From: G963668605 sp963668605
GTDB lineage: Bacteria; Acidobacteriota; Terriglobia; Bryobacterales; Bryobacteraceae
Reading direction: 5' to 3'
NCBI GenBank assembly: GCA_963668605.1
Contig: OY764903.1
Coordinates: 6,820,001-6,884,000, forward strand
Length of the DNA: 64,000 nt
A program made the position numbers and the translations under genes. Below the pieces are notes generated by a model. It saw nothing but the letters and a program-made list of their open reading frames with translations, did not search any database and was not told the DNA's origin. This document shows positions 9,311 through 18,967 of the stretch, in pieces; within the stretch, counting starts at the first letter, position 1, and each line of letters begins with the position of its first letter.

Positions 9311-11380
9311 ATGAACGCTCAGGACTGCAAATTACAGAACGTTACCAGGACGCAATTTCGACTCGGATGGAGTTTCTCCACAGTAAAGGCCTGGACTCTT
9401 CAGCACGACTCAATGCCCCCTGTGAGTCAAGTACCACCTACGAGACGTCACACCAGTCCATACATACTCCTGTTTATGCTTCGGCTCTCAATCGCCGCCA
9501 TGTTGCCGGTGTGTCTGGCCTTCTCACAGGATCAGACTCGCGACAGCGGGAAGCAGTCCCCACTGCCCGGCACGAAGCTTCTCGAACGAAAAGGCGATCT
9601 TGCCGCACAGATGGTCGAGGGCATCGACCGCTACCTGATGCGAGCGCTCGACGCTGCCTCGAACTCTCATCCCGTTCCCGATCGTGCCCGGCTTCGTAAG
9701 ATCCTCGGCGTGGTCGATCCGCGCGTGCCGTTCGACGCGCTGGTGATGGACACCACGTCATCGCGTGGATCGTTGATCGAGACTGGACCCGGCTACGAAG
9801 TGCACGAGGTCCGCTGGCCCGTCTTCGACGGCGTTGACGCAGAGGGGCTTTGGGTCAAGCAGCAAAAACCGCCCAAGTGCAGCGTCATCGCAATCCCCGA
9901 CTCGGATCCCATCGTGACCGATTCCCTCCGCCGTTTGGCCGCGAGCGGCTGCCAGGTTCTGATGCCGGTCATTATCGACCGAAGCAGCAAGTGGTCCGGA
10001 CATCCCGCGGTGCGCTACACCGATCTTAGCCATCGCGAATGGATCTATCGCATGGCGTACGAGATGGGCCGGCACATCATCGGCTACGAGGTCCAGAAGG
10101 TGCTCGCTGCCGCCGACTGGTTTGAGAAGACAGCGCCCAGTGTTCCCGTCGCGGTGGCAGGCGAAGGCGAGGGTGAACAGATCGCGTTTTACGCAGCGGT
10201 CGTCGATCCGCGACTGCGCACCATCGGAGAGCTTCGCCCGCCCGATCGCATTTGGGAAGGGCCCATTGATCGCAATGTCTGGAGTCTGCTGCTGGTGGGT
10301 TTCGATCGCCCCAGTCCGTTATCTCTTCCGGCGCCGGCCGTCTGCTGCGACTCGAAGGCAATCAGGGATGCGAGCGACAGCGAACTCCGAAGGAAACGCC
10401 AGTTCGACCAACTCGTCGAGTACACGCAGAAGCTGGTCCGCAGTTCGCCGGCCGTCCGCGAGAAGTTCAAGCCAGACCGCGACTATCTCTGGACGGAACT
10501 CATCGGCAAGCTGCCCGCGCCCACTGAACCGCTAAAGGCCGAGTCCCGCCTGCTATATGACAAGCCAGAATTCCGCGGCTACGAGGTGTTTCTACCGCTC
10601 TATCCTGATGTCTATGCCTACGGCGTCCTGCTTCTTCCGAAGGATCTGAAGCCGGGTGAACGCCGGCCGGTCGTGGTCACCCAGCACGGCCTGGAGGGCC
10701 GCCCGCAGGATTTGGTGGAGCCGGCGACTGCGTCCGCCGAAGCGGCCTATAAGCGTTACGCAGCCAAACTGGCCGCGCAGGGCTTCATCGTATTCGCGCC
10801 CCAGGCGCCCTTTATCGGCGGCGAGAAGTTCCGTGTGCTCGTTCGTAAGGCCCATCCCCTCAAGCTGTCCCTTTACTCTTTCATCGTTGAGCAGCACCGA
10901 AGAATTATCGACTGGCTCTCAACACAGCCGTTTGTCGATCCTCAGCGGATCGGTTTCTACGGACTTTCCTACGGTGGTAAGGTAGCCATGCGCATCCCGG
11001 CCATCGAAACGCGCTACGCTCTCTCGATCTGCTCCGGCGATTTCAACGAGTGGATCTGGAAAGTCACTCGCACGGACCAGCGCTTCGGCTACATGTACAC
11101 GAAGGAATACGACATGCTCGAATTTGATCTCGGCCACACCATGAACTATTCCGATCTCGCGACCCTGATTGCCCCCCGCCCCTTCATGGTCGAGCGCGGT
11201 CACCGCGACGGAGTTGGCATCGACGAATGGATCGCCTACGAATACGCCAGAGTCCGCCGACACTACGTAAACCTCGGCATCCCTGAGCGTACGGAAATCG
11301 AATTCTTCAACGGCCCCCACACCATCAACGGCGTCGGCACTTTTGAATTCTTGCGGAAGCATCTCAGGAGTACACCGTAG
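9311..11380 (+). CDS. Secreted alpha/beta-hydrolase, dienelactone-hydrolase-like
   Basis: 689 aa from 9311, which has a GAGG motif just upstream. The ATG at 9476 (MLRLSIAAMLPVCLAFSQ) gives a normal signal peptide and a 634-aa protein and may be the true start. The N-terminal half (about residues 95-400 of the long form) matches no family I recognise. The C-terminal half is an alpha/beta-hydrolase: RRPVVVTQHGLEG (strand and oxyanion turn), GFYGLSYGGK with Ser553 as nucleophile, and FNGPHT holding the likely catalytic His near residue 672. Proteins of this layout are common in sulfatase/glycosidase clusters of Acidobacteria and Planctomycetes, probably acting on ester-modified glycans (inference). 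It ends the plus-strand group begun at 5463. Confidence 0.75.
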   Translation: MNAQDCKLQNVTRTQFRLGWSFSTVKAWTLQHDSMPPVSQVPPTRRHTSPYILLFMLRLSIAAMLPVCLAFSQDQTRDSGKQSPLPGTKLLERKGDLAAQMVEGIDRYLMRALDAASNSHPVPDRARLRKILGVVDPRVPFDALVMDTTSSRGSLIETGPGYEVHEVRWPVFDGVDAEGLWVKQQKPPKCSVIAIPDSDPIVTDSLRRLAASGCQVLMPVIIDRSSKWSGHPAVRYTDLSHREWIYRMAYEMGRHIIGYEVQKVLAAADWFEKTAPSVPVAVAGEGEGEQIAFYAAVVDPRLRTIGELRPPDRIWEGPIDRNVWSLLLVGFDRPSPLSLPAPAVCCDSKAIRDASDSELRRKRQFDQLVEYTQKLVRSSPAVREKFKPDRDYLWTELIGKLPAPTEPLKAESRLLYDKPEFRGYEVFLPLYPDVYAYGVLLLPKDLKPGERRPVVVTQHGLEGRPQDLVEPATASAEAAYKRYAAKLAAQGFIVFAPQAPFIGGEKFRVLVRKAHPLKLSLYSFIVEQHRRIIDWLSTQPFVDPQRIGFYGLSYGGKVAMRIPAIETRYALSICSGDFNEWIWKVTRTDQRFGYMYTKEYDMLEFDLGHTMNYSDLATLIAPRPFMVERGHRDGVGIDEWIAYEYARVRRHYVNLGIPERTEIEFFNGPHTINGVGTFEFLRKHLRSTP

Positions 11381-11399
11381 CCTGAGGTTATGGCGTAGT

Positions 11400-12270
11400 G
11401 CGCAGAACCGTGCGCGTCTCTTTCGATGCCCGCATGGTCAAACCATTTATGCGGCACGAGCGTAGTACTTCAAAAGCCCGCCCAGCGGCTCGTCACAACG
11501 CACGCCTGTTCGAATTCCACTCCGATCTGGAGCGCGCGTTGGGAACTGAGGAAACGAAAGTCCCGCATGTTGTTTTCGTCCAAACGCGGGCGTCGACCGG
11601 GCCCGAATGGACCGGAGATAGAACTAATCAGCGCGGTTGTTGCAGTGAAACAGCGTAATCCTGACTGGGGCTGTCCTCGCCTTGCCCAGCAGATCGGGTT
11701 GGCTTTCGGCGTCGAAATCGACAAAAATGTTGTTCGACATATCCTGAGCGCTCACTACCGGCCACGATTCGATTCAGGAGCTCCATCCTGGCTCACGTTT
11801 CTCAGCCACATGAAGGATAGTTTGTGGAACTGCGACTTGTTCCGATGCGAATCCGCAACCTTCAGAACGTCCACAGCGGCATCGTCGATGGCGTGGCACG
11901 GTGCTGGATGTTCCATCAAGCGATTCGCGGGCAAAGTCTGCCCAAATACCTCAGCTCGGATCATGATCCGCTGTATCGATTCCACCAAGGGAAAGCCAAT
12001 CTTCGAGTACTCGAAGTGACGGGAATCAAGACTGTGCCTGACGTGCCGCTGTCGCATCCATTCGTAGAGCGGCGGACCGGTACGATTCGGCGCGAGTACC
12101 TCGACCGAGCATTATTCTGGAGCACCGTCGATCTGGAGGGACAAATGCCAGAACCGAGTGTTGACGGATCTGCATCACCCGTAGATTTCGATTCGTACCG
12201 GTGGCGAAGACACTGTCGAGGGTTGTACCAGACTCCAGTTGCCGCATGATTTATGAATTCGCCATGGACA
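11400..12270 (+). mobile_element. IS derivative B, 5'-truncated and frameshifted integrase-core transposase
   Basis: The right end carries an inverted repeat (12256-12270, reverse complement TGTCCATGGCGAATT) almost identical to the left end of copy A. No left end is seen. Transposase sequence begins near 11550 (LRKRKSRMLFSSKRGRRPG) and continues through the DDE core (WGCPRLAQQIGLAFGVEID, HMKDSLWNCDLFRCES). A frameshift near 11865 moves it to the frame carrying SLPKYLSSDHDPLYRFHQ, VPLSHPFVERRTGTIRRE and the C-terminus CRGLYQTPVAA (stop at 12249). A further small deletion removes the HYYNAHRTHTGL segment present in copy A. The 5' 150 bp are not recognisable. Clearly dead, but it shows the core region that copies A and D lack. 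Confidence 0.8.
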
Positions 12271-12469
12271 GGTTGAGCCGTAGCATTCAGGCCAGATTGG
12301 ACAATGACCAGTTGGCCTTGGAGAGGTGATGCAGCCATTTGAGCATCAGCAGCGCGAGCAGGGCTGTCCAAATCTGGATGCGTAGCGCGTTCTCGCTGGT
12401 GCCGACGAAGGATTTTACCGTCAGGAAATGTTGCAGCAGTTGATTGAACAGGCTCGCGACCTGTACCAT
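12271..12469 (-). pseudogene. IS4-family transposase relic with internal deletion
   Basis: The ATG at 12469 has AAGGAGGG 6 bp upstream. The reading is MVQVASLFNQLLQHF, the N-terminus of IS4-type transposases of the DUF4372 kind, joined at once to VKSFVGTSENALRIQIWTAL and LALLMLKWLHHLSK, which belong to the C-terminal part. Some 300 residues of catalytic domain are missing. The frame ends at a TGA in SNLA* at 12287 where relatives have Trp, and continues as MLRLNL up to 12271. There the sequence meets the inverted repeat of IS derivative B, which therefore landed in or cut off this element. Confidence 0.7.
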
Positions 12470-12514
12470 TGTCTTGCCCTCCTTGTGGGTAGCGTGCGGC
12501 GAAAGTCCGGCCAA

Positions 12515-13133
12515 GGAACACTTCGCTCACGTTCAATTATAGGAGGGCTTTCTTTTTGTTATCCGAATGTCAGCTCTGTTTTGGACAAGAGTGATCGTGA
12601 AATACAAAACGGTTTGGCTTCATCCTTCAGGCTCCTCCCCTTGCGGGTTGACCCAACCGATGTCGTCTCACTACACACCCCCTTCGCTCCGTCGGCTTTC
12701 ACCGACTTCATCGCTACTACGGGATGTTCCGCCCCGTGGCGCCGCATTCGTACTCTCGCCCTCGTGGTTCATGCCACTTGTGGCTTCTCCGTTAGCATCG
12801 GCGCCGAAGGTTCCCATGTTCCGAATAATCGCCTCACCCGAGATCAAGCCACCTATATGCCGGATACCGTTCCGCCCGTAAACAGGTCCCGTCGGAACTT
12901 GTCCCGCGGCCTTCTGACAAACCACGGTTTTGATATCGTCTGAACTCTTTTCGACATGAGAAACGGTGATTCACTTTCGTTCTTCTTCTCGGATGTCACC
13001 TGACCCGCTCGTGCCGGGCCTGTTCCTTCCCTGCTCACTACCACAGCTTTTGCCTGCAGCAGCGGGAGGTGGTTTGGAACCTTCTCCTGTAAGACGGTCC
13101 CGAGGGGCCTCCCCTCATCGACTACTCAGTTAC
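12515..13133. other. Gene-poor stretch, origin unclear
   Basis: About 620 bp with several overlapping short frames and no convincing gene. On the minus strand a Gly/Ser/Arg-rich reading (MNHEGESTNAAPRGGTSRSS within 12671-12925) vaguely recalls leader sequences upstream of group II intron reverse transcriptases, but no reverse transcriptase, domain V hairpin or intron boundary was found. I can assign nothing here. Confidence 0.35.
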
Positions 13134-13165
13134 GCAAAAGAGCCGCCTGTCGCCGCCTCTTTTGC
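13134..13165 (-). terminator. Hairpin downstream of TonB receptor
   Basis: A perfect 9-bp inverted repeat (GCAAAAGAG, 13134-13142, and CTCTTTTGC, 13157-13165) flanks a 14-nt GC-rich loop. It lies 11 bp after the stop codon at 13177 of the minus-strand receptor, and read in that direction the second arm contains TTTT. It could stop transcription from either side. It is a plausible intrinsic terminator, though the stem is A/T-rich rather than GC-rich. Confidence 0.55.
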
Positions 13166-13176
13166 TCATGGCACAC

Positions 13177-16100
13177 TCAGAACATCAGCTTCAATCCGAG
13201 TGAGACGCGACGCTCTTCCTGCCCGGTCTGGGTGGCAGTAACCTGTCCGAAATTGGCCGCGGTGGGATTGGTATTGGGAGCGGCGAAATTGGGATGATTC
13301 GCCACGCCTTCCGCCACGCAGCGGAACTGGATGCGGAACCGGTCGCGGTACACGAAGCTCTTGAATAGCGATACGTCTACTGTGCTGATGCCGGCGGCGC
13401 GGGCGCCGGAAACACGGGAAGGAAACGCACGGATGTTCTGGGCCAATTGTTGGCCGCTTGTGCGGTCGAACGCGGCGGTGTTGAACCACTGCTGTAGCGA
13501 GCGGGTATCGGCGGCGAGAGGGATATCGGACATGTTCGCGCGAAGCAGTACGTTGCCAAACGTCAGTCCCGCACCGGTCTGATTTTGAAATACGGATTGC
13601 GCCTGCCAGCCGCCGATAAACTGATGGACCAGCTTCGGAACCGACTTGCCGATCGCCTTGCCACGGCCGAACGGCAGTTCCCACACGACGCTGGCGGAGA
13701 TCCGGTTGGGGCGGTCAAGCGAAGATATGACGTGCTCGGGGGCGCCGTCGGTCGGGTTGAGATAGCTCACCGCCTGCATGGTTCGCGAGTGCGTGAATCC
13801 CGCTTGAAATTGAAGCCCGCGCCTGTAGCGCCGCTCCAGGCGCGCGGTGAAGGCGTGATACCACGACATGCCCGAGGGCAGCCCGGCGGTCAGTCCCGAG
13901 AACTGCGGGAACGGCTTCAAGAGTTGCTGACGCTGCATGTTGACCGCGGTGTAGTAACCCGCTCCCTGGAAGCCGTCGATCCCGCGGAACGGGTTGCTGA
14001 CATTTGCGGTCAGCAGATTGATAGTCGCGGGGTCGCGTTCGGAGGAGGTGCTCAAGAACGACCGCGGCACCGGGTTGAAGTCCGTCGTTGCGTCCAGTGC
14101 CACCGCGCGCGATCCGATGTAACCGAATTCGAGCACCATCTGCCGAGCCGGTTCCACTTGCAGCGAGTAACTCCAGCGTTGGTTATAGGCGCGCCGGGTG
14201 TGCCCTGGGAAGAAACCAGGGGCGCGGCCGACGTATGTGAGGGGCCCACCTGTAGCGCCGGCCGGAGTAGTGAGCCCGTTAGGGAACGGATTGGAAATGG
14301 AAGCGGCGAACGTCAGGCCGCCGTCGGTCGAGGGCGCGATGTTGGTGCGTTGGCTGAAGCCAGGTTGTTGCGCTGTGTTGAAATCGGCGCCAATGGGCGC
14401 AAAAAAGATTCCGTAACCGGCGCGCAGCATTACCCTCGTGTGCAGCCGCCAAGCCAGACCCATGCGTGGCATCACGGACTTCCAATAAGGGTCGGTCAGT
14501 CCGCGCGGATTACCGTTGACGCCGGCGAACGTCACGCCGCCGGGCGTAAAAAGAACCGGGACTTCCGCAATCGGATTCCTGGCATATTGCGCCTGCGCCT
14601 GGCTTTGGATCGGATTGGTGACGGCGAAGTCGAAATCGCGCGCCGAGCGGTCGAAACGCTCGGTGACCGGACTTTCGTACTCATAGCGCAGGCCGAGATT
14701 GAGCGTCAACCTCCTGGAGACGCGCCAATCGTCCTGAAGGTAGATGCCATACAGACGGCTCCGATCGGCGAGGGAACTATTGATATCAGCGTAACCGCCG
14801 GTAGGAATACCGAGCAGCATGCTCGCGAAGCCCTGTCCGAAGCCGGGTCCGCTCGCGGAGTTATCCACCGGACCGCGCGTGTAGGTCGCTGCGAAATCCA
14901 GGTTCGGCGCTACGTTGCCGTATGTGGTCGTGTTGTCGTACATTGCGCTCACGTCGAGGCCCGTCTTGAGCGCGTGGCGACCGCGTACCCAATTCACGGT
15001 GGTGAGCAGGTTGTGGGAGTAGTTGACCTGCCGGAAGCCGCCGTCCTGTCCTAGTGCGAGCAGATTCGACACCGTGATTTCCGGGAACGTGATGCCCTGG
15101 GGATCCAGTTGTCCAATGAGTGCCGGAGAGAAGCCGAGTTTCGTCAGATCGAAACCCTGATTATCGAAGCTCTGGTATTCCTGGAACCAGGTGAAACCAT
15201 AGCGGACATCCAGGACGAGCCCGCTTCCCAACACGAATACGTTATCCAGTGCGACGCCGCGGTGCGGACGCTGACGCCGGCGTCCGCGAATGGTGCTGCC
15301 GGGAATGTACTGATCCATGTGGCCCTTGAAATCGGAATGGGTGTACCGCGCGAACATACGGTGGCGCTCGTTGAAGTAGTGGTCCACGCGCCCTTCCGGC
15401 TGGTAGAGATCCTGGGTCTCGGGGCGGGTTCGGAAATAGTCGTTGGTGCCGTCGGCATTGCCGGGTGAGTTCGGCAAGGGGTAGAGATCTGCCACCATGC
15501 GGCTAACCGGATGGATGCGGCTGGAGGGAACTACGTTGTTGGGGAAGGGCGAGCGGTTGTAGCGGGTCGCACTGGTCGGCACGCCGGTCAGCGGGTCATA
15601 GATCTGATATTGATTGCCGAGCGCGAGCAGCGCGGAGAAGTCGCCCTGCCGCTGGACGGCGCTGGGGACGCTATAGTAACCGGCGATGGGCCGCTGCCGG
15701 TTGTGGATTTGCAGACCGAAAATCCAGAACGTGCGATTGTGGCCGTTGTAAACCTTGGGGATCACGAGCGGTCCGCCGACCACGGCACTGTAACGCATCC
15801 AGCGCACAGCCGGCGTGTTGTCGTGGATCTTCTGCGGCGTGATCGGTCCGGTGTTGGGATCGAAGATGTACTTATCAACGAAGAAGTTGCGCGTGATGAG
15901 CGGTCCCGCCATGCCGAGCCCGCTGGCGGACCCGTGCAAGACGTTGGTGCCTGATTTCAGGCTGATATTGATACCGCCGCCCATGGAATGGCCGGCCGAT
16001 GCATCGTAGCTGTTGGTGGAGACGCGGACTTCCTGCACCATGTCCGATGGCGGCACGAAGGCGGTCAATCCCGAGTGGGAATTATTGCTAATGCCATCCA

Positions 16101-16710
16101 GCCGAAAGTCGATACCACCCCCGCCAGCTCCCGTGCCCGCCACGGCGAAACTGGAATTCTGCGCGATGTTCCACGGTCCATCATAGGCGAGACCATCCAC
16201 CAAGACACCGGGTGCGGTGGCAAAAAGCGCCGCCACGCTGTCGCCGCGCAGCGGCAACTCGGAGACCTGTTTGCTCCCCACCACTTGCGTCATATTGGCA
16301 TTGGCGGCTTCGAGCAGGGGGGTCTCCGCAGTGACTTCAATAGCCTGGTCGACACTGCCCAATTCCAGCCGCACGTCTACCTGCAGGCGATCCTCCATGC
16401 GGAGTTCGACGGCGGATCTGGTCCACAACTTGAATCCTGTCAACTCCGCCTCAATGTTATAAGTGCCAGGTAATAGAAACGGTATTTCGTAGGTGCCACG
16501 CGCATTGCTCGTCGCCGAAACCTTGGTGCCGGTTTCGCTGTGAGTAGTCCGCAGCGTGGCGCCGGCGACGAACGCGCCAGACGCGTCAGTCACCTGGCCG
16601 GTTATCGTCCCGCGAGGATCCTGGGCCGAAACGGTCCAGGCCGTACAGAGCATAAGAGTAATCAGGTGGATTCGCAACGCAGGACCACTCCTTTTCTGAA
16701 TACGCCGCAA
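13177..16710 (-). CDS. Oar-like TonB-dependent receptor
   Basis: 1177 aa from a TTG at 16710. A TTG at 16677, 10 bp after AAAAGGAG, would still leave the signal peptide (LITLMLCTAWTVSAQ) and may be the real start. Domains in order: signal; carboxypeptidase-regulatory beta-sandwich (GTITGQVTDASGAFVAGA, about 34-115); plug (ELPLRGDSVAALFATAPG, FRLDGISNN, about 150-270); outer-membrane barrel to the C-terminus, ending VSLGLKLMF with the terminal aromatic typical of barrel proteins. The family is related to Oar and imports or binds large ligands with TonB energy. No SusD partner is adjacent. The gene is intact, is followed by a hairpin at 13134-13165, and has a TATACT-like -10 candidate about 50 bp upstream (16762-16769). 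Confidence 0.92.
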   Translation of the reverse strand: MRRIQKRSGPALRIHLITLMLCTAWTVSAQDPRGTITGQVTDASGAFVAGATLRTTHSETGTKVSATSNARGTYEIPFLLPGTYNIEAELTGFKLWTRSAVELRMEDRLQVDVRLELGSVDQAIEVTAETPLLEAANANMTQVVGSKQVSELPLRGDSVAALFATAPGVLVDGLAYDGPWNIAQNSSFAVAGTGAGGGGIDFRLDGISNNSHSGLTAFVPPSDMVQEVRVSTNSYDASAGHSMGGGINISLKSGTNVLHGSASGLGMAGPLITRNFFVDKYIFDPNTGPITPQKIHDNTPAVRWMRYSAVVGGPLVIPKVYNGHNRTFWIFGLQIHNRQRPIAGYYSVPSAVQRQGDFSALLALGNQYQIYDPLTGVPTSATRYNRSPFPNNVVPSSRIHPVSRMVADLYPLPNSPGNADGTNDYFRTRPETQDLYQPEGRVDHYFNERHRMFARYTHSDFKGHMDQYIPGSTIRGRRRQRPHRGVALDNVFVLGSGLVLDVRYGFTWFQEYQSFDNQGFDLTKLGFSPALIGQLDPQGITFPEITVSNLLALGQDGGFRQVNYSHNLLTTVNWVRGRHALKTGLDVSAMYDNTTTYGNVAPNLDFAATYTRGPVDNSASGPGFGQGFASMLLGIPTGGYADINSSLADRSRLYGIYLQDDWRVSRRLTLNLGLRYEYESPVTERFDRSARDFDFAVTNPIQSQAQAQYARNPIAEVPVLFTPGGVTFAGVNGNPRGLTDPYWKSVMPRMGLAWRLHTRVMLRAGYGIFFAPIGADFNTAQQPGFSQRTNIAPSTDGGLTFAASISNPFPNGLTTPAGATGGPLTYVGRAPGFFPGHTRRAYNQRWSYSLQVEPARQMVLEFGYIGSRAVALDATTDFNPVPRSFLSTSSERDPATINLLTANVSNPFRGIDGFQGAGYYTAVNMQRQQLLKPFPQFSGLTAGLPSGMSWYHAFTARLERRYRRGLQFQAGFTHSRTMQAVSYLNPTDGAPEHVISSLDRPNRISASVVWELPFGRGKAIGKSVPKLVHQFIGGWQAQSVFQNQTGAGLTFGNVLLRANMSDIPLAADTRSLQQWFNTAAFDRTSGQQLAQNIRAFPSRVSGARAAGISTVDVSLFKSFVYRDRFRIQFRCVAEGVANHPNFAAPNTNPTAANFGQVTATQTGQEERRVSLGLKLMF

Positions 16711-16760
16711 CTTCGCGATTTGTTAAGACGAGATTTCCATTTTGGCGCCCGACACGGGGC

Positions 16761-16769
16761 TAGTATACA
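16761..16769 (-). promoter_or_regulatory. Candidate -10 region for the TonB receptor at 13177-16710
   Basis: TAGTATACA on the plus strand reads TGTATACTA on the coding strand, giving TATACT, one mismatch from the sigma-70 -10 consensus, about 50 bp before the start codon. The same AGTATACA octamer occurs upstream of the genes starting at 18862 and 25544. No clear -35 box is visible. Confidence 0.35.
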
Positions 16770-16866
16770 CCCCGACGCCTTCCTTCGATCCTGGTAGGGT
16801 CGAGGACTGGGTGTGCCGGGATAAACCGGCATGTTTGTCGGGGATGCAAGAGCCCGTAAGGCCAAA

Positions 16867-17178
16867 TTATTCATGCCGCACGGCGTAGCCCAGACGTGCC
16901 GTGCAATCAACACGGCTCGCAGGATCGCATTCGTCAAGTGGTAGCGGAAAGAGCAGCGCGTTTCCCTTCCCTTGATGATTCCGCTCACTATGGTGGTACC
17001 CGGTGTATTCGTTCCGCGCACGGCGTAACGCCGCTTCGCCCAATAAGATCAGCTTGGACAGTCGCAAACGCGAGGGCAGATGCGAACGCAAGATCCGGTT
17101 CTCGGCGGCGAGGGATTCGTTCTGGAGGGCAATCGCTGGTTGACGGGGCCCGTCCCATACACCAGCCGTCGCGCCCAT
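16867..17178 (-). pseudogene. Integrase-core transposase relic with internal deletion
   Basis: A 103-aa frame joins the N-terminal segment of a long integrase-core transposase (SLAAENRILRSHLPSRLRLS) directly to its C-terminal segment (SKLILLGEAALRRARNEY, HHSERNHQGKGNALLFP). In full-length relatives these parts are separated by about 250 residues containing the DDE residues. The joint falls on CTGTCCAAG. Both parents plausibly share TGTCC there, as expected for microhomology-mediated deletion (inference). It cannot be catalytic. Confidence 0.7.
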
Positions 17179-17551
17179 TGGTGGTCACGCATGATGAAGG
17201 AACATCATACGCGCTTTGGCGCGGAATCGGTGCGACGGATTGTTTGACTATACGGGGACTGTCTCCCACTGAACATGCCAACCTTCGCTGGTCGCCGTGT
17301 GGTCCGATAATTCAACGCTTGCTTTTCTCTGCCATTGCGAGGTGCAACGGAGGCTGCGTCTGAAGCCCATGCTTATCGGTCGGTCTTGGCCCGATTCAAT
17401 GGTCGAGAACGCTGTGCGTCTTCAAAGCCCTTTTTCGCGAGCATCGGGCTGCGGTAGGGAAGCATCGCAGATTCATGCAGATCCAGTTTCCGGATCCTGC
17501 GAGGACGGGCGGCGATGCTCTGTAAATCGCGGCTGCGTCCCACCGTGCACG
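17179..17551. other. Intergenic stretch, no gene recognised
   Basis: 373 bp between the transposase relic and the oxidoreductase stop codon. GGGGACTGTCTCCCACT near 17253-17269 resembles the end sequences of some insertion sequences, but no matching partner was found at the other side of the relic. Nothing else is recognisable. Confidence 0.4.
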
Positions 17552-18862
17552 TCACACTTTCTCGGGCACTATATAGGGCGCTCGGTACGGACGCGTCAGC
17601 ATGCGGTTCGCTTCGGCGTTGCCCGGGAATGTCATGGTCTGAGGGTCGAAGGGAAGTCTCTTCCCGAGACGGTGACTGATATTGGCGAGGTGGACCAGGA
17701 TCGCGGATGTCACGCCAACTTCCACATCGGCATTCAGCTCTTTCGGCTCGCGGCTACGGACGGCTTGGATGAAATTCTTGAAGTGGGGCACACCGCTGCT
17801 GTTGCCCTTTTCATCCATGATCTTCTCGCTCTTCTCGCCTTTGTAGACCTGGAAGCTCTCGCCGCTGACGGCCATCCAGCCGTCGCTTCCATAAATGAGG
17901 TCGCCGATCACGTTCGCGCCACCGCCACGGTCGGTGGGGAGGCCGCCTTCGGTGCCCGTCAATATGCCGCGAACTTCAAAGACGATTTCCCCGTCGCCGT
18001 AGTCGAATGTGGCGATCTGGTTGTTCGGCGTCTCCTGGTCGTCTTTGTAAACATACTTGCCGCCGGTCGAAACCACACCGCTGGGCAATCCGGGCTTGCC
18101 GAGGCCCCAGCGCGCAACGTCCATTTCATGGATTCCCTGGTTGCCGATGTCTCCGTTGCCTGTATCCCAAAACCAGTGCCAATTGTATTTGAACCTAAGC
18201 TCGTTGAACGGGCGCATCGGGGCAGGTCCGAGGAACCTGTCCCAATCCACGCCCAGTGGAACCGGACTATTCTCCGCATGACCGATTGATTCCCGCCGCT
18301 TGAAACAAAGGCCCTTGGCCATGTATACCTTGCCAATCAATCCTTCTTTCAGAAGCTGCATGGCCTTCTGCTTGTGGAGCATACTTCTACTCTGGGAGCC
18401 GATCTGTACGATGCGCTTGTATTTCCGGGCAGCCTCCACCATCTTCAACCCCTCGAACACGTTGTGGCAGGCAGGTTTTTCCACGTAGACGTCCTTGCCT
18501 GCCTGGCAGGCCCAGATCGTTGCTAGCGCATGCCAATGGTTAGGCAACGGCATGGACACGGCATCCACGTTCTTGTCGGCGAAGATCTCCCGCATGTCGG
18601 CGTACGCCTTGGGCTTCCGCTTAGTGGCCTTTTCTATTGCAGCCACCCCTCGCTCTCGCGCGCTCTGGTCGACATCGCACACTGCGGCGATACTGCTTTC
18701 GGAAATCGATGCGTAAGTGCTGATGTGGTACCGGCTCCTACCGCCGAGACCGACGATACCCATCTGGACCCGGTCATTTGCACCCATAACCCGCGTAGCT
18801 TGTGCGGCGGTCAATGCTGCCCCGGCGGAATAGAAAAAGTGGCGTCTGTTTAGAGTTGTCAA
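17552..18862 (-). CDS. Exported Gfo/Idh/MocA-family oxidoreductase
   Basis: 436 aa. I place the start at TTG 18862 because GGAGA lies 5 bp before it and the protein then begins TTLNRRHFFYSAGAAL, a standard twin-arginine signal; the longer frame from 18916 adds 18 unlikely residues. The Rossmann motif GIVGLGGRSRYH is at residues 35-46 and the family EKP motif (VEKPACHN) at 127-134. IGNQGIHEMDVARWGLG lies in the C-terminal domain. The family oxidises or isomerises sugars and inositols with bound NAD(P); export by Tat with cofactor inside fits proteins such as glucose-fructose oxidoreductase. Substrate unknown. AGTATACA upstream (18908-18915) may be part of its promoter. Confidence 0.88.
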   Translation of the reverse strand: MTTLNRRHFFYSAGAALTAAQATRVMGANDRVQMGIVGLGGRSRYHISTYASISESSIAAVCDVDQSARERGVAAIEKATKRKPKAYADMREIFADKNVDAVSMPLPNHWHALATIWACQAGKDVYVEKPACHNVFEGLKMVEAARKYKRIVQIGSQSRSMLHKQKAMQLLKEGLIGKVYMAKGLCFKRRESIGHAENSPVPLGVDWDRFLGPAPMRPFNELRFKYNWHWFWDTGNGDIGNQGIHEMDVARWGLGKPGLPSGVVSTGGKYVYKDDQETPNNQIATFDYGDGEIVFEVRGILTGTEGGLPTDRGGGANVIGDLIYGSDGWMAVSGESFQVYKGEKSEKIMDEKGNSSGVPHFKNFIQAVRSREPKELNADVEVGVTSAILVHLANISHRLGKRLPFDPQTMTFPGNAEANRMLTRPYRAPYIVPEKV

Positions 18863-18906
18863 CGCTATCTCCAATCTGGAAATCTGTTCGAGCGGAAACC
18901 CACGAA

Positions 18907-18916
18907 TAGTATACAA
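18907..18916 (-). promoter_or_regulatory. Candidate -10 region for the Gfo/Idh/MocA gene
   Basis: TAGTATACAA reads TTGTATACTA on the coding strand, with TATACT as a -10-like hexamer about 45 bp before the TTG start. It shares the octamer AGTATACA with 16762-16769 and 25527-25534. Confidence 0.35.
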
Positions 18917-18967
18917 GTATCCTTTGGACCAAAGATCCGATCAAGGGTTAAGACATAGATGCTACTA

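Noticed and set aside
13585..15054. 489-aa plus-strand frame opposite the TonB receptor
   Set aside because: Antisense shadow; the minus-strand receptor is intact and diagnostic.
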